In this document: one piece after another, positions 28,925 to 35,415 of the stretch
Layout of the letters: each line of letters begins with the position of its first letter
How positions within the stretch are numbered: the stretch's first letter is position 1
NCBI GenBank assembly: GCA_902812415.1
Contig: CADDZJ010000004.1
Coordinates: forward strand, 1 to 64,000
Reading direction: 5' to 3'
From: Acidobacteriota bacterium
GTDB lineage: Bacteria > Acidobacteriota > Terriglobia > UBA7540
DNA length: 64,000 bases
Program-made: the position numbers and the translations under genes
The notes under the pieces: generated by a model
Told to the model about the DNA's origin: nothing
Database searches by the model: none
The model's input: the letters and a program-made list of their open reading frames with translations, nothing else

Positions 28925-29598
28925 GGTTTACTCTCTTTAAAGACTTTGCTCAGTTCCTCGCGCAACTGCAAGCGGGCTCGAAAGAGCCGGGCTTTCACCG
29001 CGCCGGTCGTCAGATTCAGCATTTCGGCCGTTTCTTCCGTCGAGAGCTCTTCAACGTCGCGCAGAAAGAAAACAGCGCGGAGGCTGGCGGGCAGCGACTG
29101 AGCGGCGTTCAGAAGAATCTGTTCCATCTCTTCCTGGCTCATCTGCTGCTCGGGGTTCGGTTTCCAGTCCCGAAACTCTCGGGGCATCACCTGCCCTTCG
29201 TCATCCACCGCGTCTTCCAGAGGCTCGGATTTATCGGAGCGCCGCTTGCGCAGCTTCATCAGGCCTTCGTTCACCGCAATGCGGACCAGCCACGTGTAAA
29301 AACGCGAATCCTGACGGAAGTCGGGCAAATGCTCAAAGGCTTTGAGAAAGGTTTCCTGGAGAACATCCTCCGCGTCCTCTGTATTTCCAGTAAGGCGCAA
29401 GGCGAGCCGGTAGATTTTCTTCTCATAGCGGTTCACCAACTCGTCAAAAGCCTCGTTGTTGCCGGCCTTTGCTGCGGCTACCAGATCGGATTCGCTCTTT
29501 TCGAGCGCCGTTTCTGGAGCTTGCGCCAAATCCTTGCGAGCAGGTTGTGCGCCGGGTAATTGATTCAATTCAGGAGACACTTGGGAAGTATAATGCAT
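28921..29598 (-). CDS. ECF-family RNA polymerase sigma factor (RpoE/SigW-like)
   Basis: Regions 2 and 4 are complete: FDELVNRYEKKIYRLALRLT, NTEDAEDVLQETFLKAFEHL (region 2), FYTWLVRIAVNEGLMKLRKR, then LPASLRAVFFLRDVEELSTE and EETAEMLNLTTGAVKARLFR (region 4 helix-turn-helix). ATG 29598 gives 225 residues. The open frame continues 110 codons upstream without sigma features. It is coupled to the anti-sigma gene downstream. The genes it controls cannot be told from the window. Confidence 0.92.
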   Translation of the reverse strand: MHYTSQVSPELNQLPGAQPARKDLAQAPETALEKSESDLVAAAKAGNNEAFDELVNRYEKKIYRLALRLTGNTEDAEDVLQETFLKAFEHLPDFRQDSRFYTWLVRIAVNEGLMKLRKRRSDKSEPLEDAVDDEGQVMPREFRDWKPNPEQQMSQEEMEQILLNAAQSLPASLRAVFFLRDVEELSTEETAEMLNLTTGAVKARLFRARLQLREELSKVFKESKP

Positions 29599-29891
29599 CT
29601 TGAACGGCGGTTCTACCGGAATTGCGCCGAAGCGAGCGCTCCAGAATTCAGAGCTCTCTCCATAGAGATGAAGTGAGAAGCTCCGAAGTTTCATGCGCGC
29701 AGGAGTGGTACTCACAGCGCACGCTTCGATGAGGGCCGAACGGATGTCGGCCTTCAGAAATCGATTCAGTTTTTCTACGGACTTCGGAAACAACCCTCCA
29801 GCTTGCGGGTTGAGGAACTTGCCCGCCGATACGCTGGCTGGCGAAGCGATGCCAGTTTCTATCTGAGGTCGACTTTTTGGGAGACTTTGCG

Positions 29892-30488
29892 ATGGAAAAA
29901 AGAATTGCGTCAGGAAATCGCCGCCCACAAACGCCGGAAAGAGCCTTAAGGCCGAGCGACATCCCGTTCTTGTTTCTAATGAACGCAGAACACGCGCTCA
30001 CCAGGCATCATCTGCCGCGCATTGCCGAATGCCTCGGAAGGCTATCCGAAAAAGACATCTGGTGGCGGCCCAATCCGGCTTCCAACAGCGCTGGAAATTT
30101 GATGTTGCACCTCGCCGGCAACGTGCGCCAGTGGATCATCGCCGGGCTGGGCGGCGAGCCAGATATTCGCAATCGAGATCGGGAGTTCCAGGAGCAGGGG
30201 CCTATTCCTCGCCGCGTCCTCTTGGCGCTGCTGCGAAGAGAAGTGAGGATGGCCTGCCGCGTTCTCGATAAGTTGACGCCGCCAGACCTATTGAAAGTCT
30301 ATTCCATCCAGAAATTTCGCGTCACGGGATTTCATGCGATTTCGCACGTTATTGAGCATTTCGCTTATCACTCGGGCCAGATCATCTATCTCACGAAGCT
30401 CAGGCTCGGCGAAGACCTGGGCTTCACGCGATTGCCCGGCCAGAAGGCGCGTCGTCCGTCCAATCGGCCCAGGCTGCCAGCTATTTGA
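29892..30488 (+). CDS. DinB-like (DUF1572-type) protein
   Basis: DinB-superfamily proteins are four-helix bundles with a three-His metal site, and include thiol S-transferases; the role of this one is unknown. It reads LPRIAECLGRLSEKDIWWRP, SAGNLMLHLAGNVRQWIIAG and FHAISHVIEHFAYHSGQIIY; the His in LMLHLAGN and in HFAYHSGQ fit the metal-binding pattern. The start is placed at ATG 29892, which has GGGAG upstream, giving 198 residues. It is divergent from the sigma gene. Confidence 0.85.
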   Translation: MEKRIASGNRRPQTPERALRPSDIPFLFLMNAEHALTRHHLPRIAECLGRLSEKDIWWRPNPASNSAGNLMLHLAGNVRQWIIAGLGGEPDIRNRDREFQEQGPIPRRVLLALLRREVRMACRVLDKLTPPDLLKVYSIQKFRVTGFHAISHVIEHFAYHSGQIIYLTKLRLGEDLGFTRLPGQKARRPSNRPRLPAI

Positions 30489-30537
30489 AAGAACAAAAGG
30501 CGGAAGGCAGTGAAGGTAACTCGCTCAGTAGGTAAGC

Positions 30538-30637
30538 CACTGGTTCGACCAGTGCGACTTGAAAAGGTTTGACCGTTGAGGCATCACAATCCTCCTCAGG
30601 TGGCTTGATGAGACCATCTGAAAACAAGGAGGATGTG
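30538..30637 (+). mobile_element. IS200-type left end remnant with a translation-blocking hairpin
   Basis: A perfect 7-base-pair hairpin (CACTGGT-TCG-ACCAGTG, 30538-30554) is followed by a stem pairing ATCCTCCT (30589-30596, with CAC at 30585) with AGGAGGAT (30627-30634) just before ATG 30638. Pairing would hide the ribosome binding site AGGAGG. IS200-type elements are known for a terminal hairpin and for an SD-sequestering stem that keeps transposase low. The matching right end was not found. Confidence 0.65.
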
Positions 30638-31387
30638 ATGTCTGAGATTTATCAGAATCTATCCCACTCAAGGTGGGATTGCAAATATCATGTGGTGTTC
30701 GTGCCCAAGCGACGACGCAAGGTGCTGTTCGGCCAAGGGCATACTGACCTGGATCATGGGGTGGGCTCGCGTCTTCAGGCTGCGGCTTACGAGCAACTCC
30801 AGGCGCTTTCCCTGAAGGAAGGGCGGCAGGCAGAAGCTTCGCTCTTCGGCTATCTGGCAGCAAAGTTTAACCCGATGAACAGCGCGCGCGAAAGGCGCGG
30901 GGAGTGGGTCTTTGGGTTGGAGATTTGCAAGCGAAACGCCGCATTTGTGCAGGTCTCGGGCCTGCTGATCCTGATTTTCGCGGGACTATTGACGGCTGCG
31001 GTGCTCATTCTGATTGCAGGCCGCCGTGGCGAGAAGTCTGGCGCACACCGTTTCAGGCCTGCGGCTACGGTGGTTGCCGTGATCAGCGGCATCAGCCTGT
31101 TGCTCTCTTCCGCCACGCTCTATCTCACCTATCGTCCTTATTGGTACATCTTCCAGGGCGCAATCCTGAACGGCGACAAGAGTCGGGTCCGCGACCTTCA
31201 CGACTTTTTAATCGCCAGCCAGTCGCCGTTCCCGTTTCTCGGTCGCGTCTACTTGCCGGAGCTTTCAGTCTATTTCTGGGCAGGCGTAACCCTGCTTTGC
31301 GTTCTCGCACTGGTTCTGATTCTTCTGCGACACCTCGGCTTGTGCGCGCGGCCTGACGGATTTCAACACCATCCTCGTATGTCTTGA
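30638..31387 (+). pseudogene. IS200 transposase N-terminus fused to a membrane protein
   Basis: Codons 1-33 read MSEIYQNLSHSRWDCKYHVV then FVPKRRRKVLFGQ, a typical TnpA (Y1-HuH) start. The HuH and Tyr motifs expected later are absent. After about 30736 the same frame continues into unrelated protein: a polar part with QLQALSLKEGRQAEASLFGY, then three hydrophobic segments (VSGLLILIFAGLLTAAVLIL, VVAVISGISLLLSSATLYLT, WAGVTLLCVLALVLILLRHL). I infer a deletion or insertion that joined a transposon end to a truncated membrane-protein gene. Translation from the IS start may or may not be functional. Confidence 0.6.
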
Positions 31388-31659
31388 AACTTCGCTGACA
31401 GCCGCAAAGGGGGCTACGGCGACAATGCGGACGTGTGTGCGAAATCAGCAGCGGTGGGGGTAGCCACGGCCAGCGTTCTTTCTGGCCCTGGGCTTTTCTT
31501 AGGGAAAGCCGAGTAGCGCAGACCCGCTTCTCAAGGTCTCGGCCTTTCGTTTGACGCGCAAGGAAAAGCCGCGGAGTTACCAAACAACTCCGCGCTACCT
31601 TGCTCTTGGCATTGCGCAACAACAAGACCGGGATTACCTGCATAAATTGGAGAATTTCC
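31388..31659. other. Intergenic DNA with a possible hairpin
   Basis: No gene is supported. GGCCAG and CTGGCC near 31475-31495 pair across a short loop, and a T-rich stretch follows (GGGCTTTTCTT), so a weak terminator is possible. The second half is occupied by repeat copy 2. No strong promoter was seen for the gene at 31660. Confidence 0.3.
31513..31598. repeat. GTAGCGC...GCGCTAC two-hairpin repeat, copy 2
   Basis: The ends are GTAGCGC (31513) and GCGCTAC (to 31598). Hairpin 1 pairs AGACC with GGTCT and hairpin 2 pairs GCGGAGTT with AACTCCGC. The conserved middle reads TTTCGTTTGACGCGCAAGGA. Copy 4 uses different stem bases that still pair, which argues for a structured element. Confidence 0.65.
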
Positions 31660-32187
31660 ATGAATCGTCAAACGAGAAGAGTTTTAGTTTCTGGACTGGC
31701 GGCTTTGCTGATTCAATCGACGGCTTTAGTTTCTTTGGCCGCCGCACGATCACGAAAAAATGCCAACTGGGACAATCTCAAATCCCTGACGCCGGGTCAG
31801 GAAATTCGCGTCGTAATGAACAACGGCAAATCTTACGAAGGTGAGTTCGAGTCGTTGAGCGATGGCGGAATTACGCTTCGGCAGGCAGCGGGTGAGCAGA
31901 CGCTGGCCCGCAAAGACTTCCTTCGCGTTTCCCAGAAGAAAGGACAAAACCACGGAGTGCGAAACACGCTGATTGGCATGGCCGTTGGTGCAGGCGCCGG
32001 CCTCGTGATTGGGCTAACCCCTTATTTTGTCCAAAGAAACTGTACTGAAGGCCCCGCCTTCAGTTGCGGTTATCCCCCCAATCCCCACCTCGTGGAGGCC
32101 CTTACGCCCGTAGGTGGCTTGGTCGGTGCCGCTGTCGGCGCAGCAATACCGACGGGTGGATGGCATGACGTCTACCGCGCTCACTGA
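31660..32187 (+). CDS. Secreted or membrane protein with an LSm-like fold
   Basis: The predicted 175 residues start at ATG 31660 with a signal-like region (RRVLVSGLAALLIQSTALVS). An LSm/SH3-like stretch follows (PGQEIRVVMNNGKSYEGEFE and LSDGGITLRQ), then a glycine-zipper-like segment (GMAVGAGAGLVIGLTP) and a final Gly-rich segment (GGLVGAAVGAAIPTGG). It is probably in the cell envelope. I do not recognise a function. It sits between two copies of the GTAGCGC repeat. Confidence 0.7.
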   Translation: MNRQTRRVLVSGLAALLIQSTALVSLAAARSRKNANWDNLKSLTPGQEIRVVMNNGKSYEGEFESLSDGGITLRQAAGEQTLARKDFLRVSQKKGQNHGVRNTLIGMAVGAGAGLVIGLTPYFVQRNCTEGPAFSCGYPPNPHLVEALTPVGGLVGAAVGAAIPTGGWHDVYRAH

Positions 32188-32230
32188 TCGCCCGCCGGTG
32201 GCGGCAAGTCTATCGGCATGGTAGAGCAAG

Positions 32231-32317
32231 GTGGCACAGACTTGTTGTTCAAGTCTGCGGCCTTTTTTCGACGCGCAGGGAAAAGCCGCGGGCCTGAACG
32301 GCGCAGGTCCGCGCTAC
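32231..32317. repeat. GTAGCGC...GCGCTAC two-hairpin repeat, copy 3
   Basis: The left end is degraded (GTGGCAC) and the right end is GCGCTAC (32311-32317). Hairpin 1 is CAGACTTG-TTGTT-CAAGTCTG, and hairpin 2 pairs GCGGGCCTG with CAGGTCCGC with one mismatch. It occupies the gap between the genes at 31660 and 32344. Confidence 0.6.
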
Positions 32318-32343
32318 CTATTGCGGTGTGGAGGGAGGGAAAA

Positions 32344-32905
32344 ATGAAAATGATCATTGTTGCAACCGTTCTCGCCATGGCAGCTTCGGCTCTCTTTTTC
32401 GCGCAGCACCCCCATCATCAAAGTCCAGGTCGGGCATACGTCTTTTTGGGCCTGGGCTGGGGCGAATCGGCTGTCTTAAACGGGCCCCCATTGCCACCGC
32501 AACCTCTTGGAGCCACGCATCCCGTTATCGAACGCTTCGGCGGCGGCGGAGAATTATTTCTGTATAAAGGGCTCGGCACGGGGCTCGATGTAGGGTACTC
32601 GCGTTATGGACGGTACGCCGACGAGAAGTTTTGGGTCGGGACCGGTGATTTGTCATACCAGTTTGGGCGCAACGCTTCGCGCGGCAAGGTAGATCCGTTC
32701 GTCCTCGCTGGCTTCGGCGGGTTTATCCCGGCGAGCCAGGGCCGCGGCACACCCTGTGGGTGATTTCGGCGCCGGCGCGAACTTCTGGTTTTGGCAAAGG
32801 ACGGCATTACGCCTGGAACTTCGTAGCTATATCAATCCGGCGAATGGCTTCGGATATCCCGGTTCCTACGAGGTCGAATTCCGTGTCGGGTTTACGTTCA
32901 GGTAG
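32344..32905 (+). pseudogene. Small outer-membrane beta-barrel protein, frameshifted
   Basis: From ATG 32344 (SD GGAGGG) a signal peptide (MIIVATVLAMAASALFFAQ) is followed by beta-strand-like sequence (RAYVFLGLGWGE, FLYKGLGTGLDVGYSRYG, VDPFVLAGFGGFIPA). The frame stops at TGA 32761-32763. The next frame continues with GDFGAGANFWFWQRTALRLE, LRSYINPANGFGYPGSYEVE and ends FRVGFTFR at TAG 32905, a typical barrel end with C-terminal Phe-Arg. The two halves fit if one base is extra near 32735-32750. The full product would be about 186 residues. Confidence 0.75.
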
Positions 32906-32947
32906 CGAGGACCCCCCGGTTTTGGGGTCCTCGGTTTGTCAACGTTA

Positions 32948-33036
32948 GTAGCGCAGACCTGCTTCTTAAGGTCTGCGGCCTTTCGTTCGACGCGCAGGGA
33001 AAAGCCGCGGACCTGAAAGGCACAGGTCCGCGCTAC
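32948..33036. repeat. GTAGCGC...GCGCTAC two-hairpin repeat, copy 4
   Basis: The ends are GTAGCGC (32948) and GCGCTAC (33030-33036). Hairpin 1 is AGACCT-8 nt-AGGTCT and hairpin 2 is GCGGACCTG-7 nt-CAGGTCCGC, a perfect 9-base-pair stem. It lies downstream of the barrel gene and has the best-preserved structure of the four copies. Confidence 0.7.
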
Positions 33037-33361
33037 GTTCCCTATCGTAGAGAGGCGAACAGCCATCTGGAAGCATTTTGTCAAGGCATTGCTTTGCGTG
33101 TGCATCATATCCGCCCGCGCCTTTCCCGAGTTCTCTTGAGAACAATCTGCGGCTCTCGGCGGGCATCACGCCGCACCTCAGCAGATTGGGGAAATAACGG
33201 GATAGCGCCGCGCGGCCTTGCCGCAGCCAGCATAGCCATCTCTGTGCCCTCCATGTTTAAGGTTTCCGGTGGCCGGATAACACAGAAAAGACCTTTTAAA
33301 CGCGTAAACATGCGGCCAATTCACAAAACCAATTCCGCGGAGACTCCCTCAGGAGGGGAAG
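33037..33361. other. Intergenic DNA upstream of the methyltransferase
   Basis: About 325 bases with no supported gene. One open plus-strand frame runs into the methyltransferase start but has an unlikely composition (many Arg and Ser, no family). I see no clear promoter. AGGAGGGGAAG just before 33362 is a good SD for the next gene. Confidence 0.35.
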
Positions 33362-33904
33362 ATGCGCAAGCTGGATTTAGGCTGCGGCCGCAATAAGTCT
33401 CCTGGATTTATTGGGGTGGATTCAAACCTGGACGCTACGGCGGCCGATGTTATCGCTGATCTGAACTGTCCCCTGCCTTTCCTAGACGACAGCTTCGACG
33501 AAGTTCGCGCCGTGCACGTCATCGAGCACACGCAGGACATCATGCAAACTATGGCGGAAATTCACCGCGTGACACGCGACGGCGGGCGAGTTTACCTGGT
33601 GACGCCGCACTACACGGATTCAAGTTCATGGCGCGACCCTACCCACCGCTGGCATCTGAACACCTATTCATTCCGATACTGGACGGCTCAGGGGCTGCAT
33701 CACGAGCGCCATTGGTATACCCGACTGGAATTTCGGGAGAGCGATTTGCATGTGGAATTGGCACGGCTGTGGAAATGGATCGGCATTCAGTGGCTGGTGA
33801 ATAGCTTTGAGTGGTTCCGGCGTTTCTGGGAACGGTACTTATGCTTTGCCATTCGCGGTAAGCAGATGGAGTTCACCTTCGAGGTCGTAAAAGTTCATGA
33901 CTGA
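33362..33904 (+). CDS. Class I SAM-dependent methyltransferase
   Basis: The 180-residue protein starts with the SAM-binding motif LDLGCGRNKSPGFIGVD (motif I). Then come IADLNCPLPFLDDSFDEV and VHVIEHTQDIMQTMAEIHR, a Methyltransf_11-type motif, and GGRVYLVTPHYTDSS. The later part is rich in Trp, Tyr and Phe (RRFWERYLCFAI). It is small, with no extra substrate domain, so the acceptor is unknown. GGAGGGGAAG precedes the ATG. Confidence 0.85.
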   Translation: MRKLDLGCGRNKSPGFIGVDSNLDATAADVIADLNCPLPFLDDSFDEVRAVHVIEHTQDIMQTMAEIHRVTRDGGRVYLVTPHYTDSSSWRDPTHRWHLNTYSFRYWTAQGLHHERHWYTRLEFRESDLHVELARLWKWIGIQWLVNSFEWFRRFWERYLCFAIRGKQMEFTFEVVKVHD

Positions 33905-33935
33905 CGCCGAAGCTTCTCACCCGGGGGGAACATCG

Positions 33936-34532
33936 ATGCGAAATCTCTTCTTCATCGCTTGGCTTTGCACAACTCTGGTAGCTGCCTGGCCGATGGCGGG
34001 TTACGGGCAGAACGCGGCGCCGAAGGTGGAACTGTTTGGCGGTGGCACGAAAGTGTGGGGTTATGCAAACGGCAGTCGGTTCGATGAAGGTGGCGGTGAG
34101 GTTTCGGCCACCGGATATTTCAATCGTGTGGTTGGTTTAGAGGCCAACTGGAATATGTTCAGTGGGGAAGTTCCCAACGCGCCCGCATACGGAACCGAGT
34201 TCAGCCTGCTGTTCGGGCCTCACTTCACTTACCATCGCAGTGGTTGGGTGAATCCATTCGCCCATGTTTTGGTGGGTTTTACGCGAGGCACTGCCGAGGC
34301 TCCGAATTTCAGCCTGGTTCACCGTGCAGTTTTTACCATCGGCATGGGCGGCGGGGTCGATGTGAAAATCTGGCGCTTCCTCTGGTTGCGGCCCATCCAA
34401 TTAGACTACCTTCGCGAGTCTTTCCCCAGTGTTCCATACCCCCCAGAGCCATTCCCGAGCACTCTTGAAAACAACTTGCAGCTCTCCGCGGGCTTTACAG
34501 TCCATGTCGGCAGCCTCCGGAGAAATCCGTAG
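33936..34532 (+). CDS. Outer-membrane beta-barrel protein
   Basis: The 198-residue protein has a signal peptide (RNLFFIAWLCTTLVAAWPMA then GYGQ). The mature part has alternating aromatic and Gly residues of a small barrel (KVELFGGGTKVWGYANG, GYFNRVVGLEANWNMFSG, GPHFTYHRSGWVNPFAHVLVG, AVFTIGMGGGVDVKIW) and ends LSAGFTVHVG. I set the start at ATG 33936, preceded by GGGGGG. The open frame also extends to 33897 and overlaps the methyltransferase. It resembles small OmpA-like barrels of Acidobacteria, and the function is unknown. Confidence 0.7.
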   Translation: MRNLFFIAWLCTTLVAAWPMAGYGQNAAPKVELFGGGTKVWGYANGSRFDEGGGEVSATGYFNRVVGLEANWNMFSGEVPNAPAYGTEFSLLFGPHFTYHRSGWVNPFAHVLVGFTRGTAEAPNFSLVHRAVFTIGMGGGVDVKIWRFLWLRPIQLDYLRESFPSVPYPPEPFPSTLENNLQLSAGFTVHVGSLRRNP

Positions 34533-35156
34533 AGTTAGCGATATCCGGCGCGTACCGAAAGGGCCCTCCTGATTCTCACGTTGCACTTCAGCGAGGACGT
34601 TGGAATCGAGGATTAGTCCCATACGGTGGATTCAATGGTTCGCGATGACTGTTCATGTGGCTTCCGAGTCGGCGACAAGCTGCATTGTGGCTTGACTTGG
34701 ATAGGCTAGATACTTAGACTATTTAGAACGAATTGAGTAAAGGTATACGCTGCGTGGGAATCTGTGCGAAAATCAAAGCAGAGGGGCAAGGGGAGGATGC
34801 GAGCAAACCTTTGAGGATGAGCTTTTGCCCGGGCTTCCACTACGCGAGGGAGAGGAAAAGGTTCCTGGCATCGCTTAATTCTTGCAAAGAAAGAATGATT
34901 TGGAATATCAGCAGGCGTACGAGAATCAAAATTTCGCCCACGAACCCTAATCAGCCTTTAGAATCAGTAAGAAAGATTCCGAGGCGGAAGCGCTGCCTGA
35001 AGCCGGAGCTTGGAGGTACAAATCCGGAAGAAATGCTTTTTTCAGGAACGAACCCTAAGTATCGCAGCTCTCGTATTTTAATACGTGAAATATGTAGTGG
35101 AAGTTATCGAACTCATTTGCTTCGTCGTGGAGTTTAGCGTAAGCCGCAATACAGCG
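34533..35156. other. Gene-poor region with a PIN remnant
   Basis: Apart from the PIN remnant at 34563-34622 nothing can be supported. A plus-strand frame at 34733-35137 is long, but it is rich in Lys, Arg, Ser and Cys without any family signal, and I do not call it. Base composition is lower in G+C than around it, which fits decayed or transferred DNA. Confidence 0.35.
34563..34622 (-). pseudogene. Remnant of a PIN-domain (VapC-like) toxin gene
   Basis: On the minus strand from ATG 34622 the reading MGLILDSNVLAEVQRENQEG matches the first strand of PIN-domain RNases, which begins with I-L-D-S/T-N-V-L and a catalytic Asp. After about 20 codons similarity stops, and the frame runs into the barrel gene of the other strand. 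The rest of the toxin and its antitoxin are not seen. I infer a 5' remnant of a toxin-antitoxin locus. Confidence 0.5.
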
Positions 35157-35250
35157 GTTCTTCGCTGCCGCTCAGAATGACCGAACCGTTGCAAGTGCTG
35201 AAAAACCCTCGCAAGCTGTCATTCTGAGGAGCCGAAGGCGACGAAGAATC
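35157..35250. repeat. Inverted GTCATTCTGAG repeat pair
   Basis: The left arm reads GTTCTTCGCTGCCGCTCAG then AATGAC (35157-35181). After 36 bases the right arm reads GTCATTCTGAGGAGCCGAAG then GCGACGAAGAATC (35218-35250), which is largely its inverse. It can form a long hairpin just upstream of argS. Related DNA is at 147 and 43914. Confidence 0.6.
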
Positions 35251-35415
35251 TCAGTATTTGATTGATCCTCTAAGGATCGGAATGCTTCGTCGAGTTGCCC
35301 TAAGCCGAAAGACGATGATGCTTCCGAACTATGATTTCCAAAACGGAGGGATGGGGCGCGCCCCGCGCGTTCTTATGGCGGCGGTTGAACATATTTTTAG
35401 AGAGAGGACTGAAAC

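Noticed and set aside
34733-35137. Plus-strand frame of 134 codons in the gene-poor region
   Set aside because: Random-like composition, no SD and no domain; it ends near a repeat.
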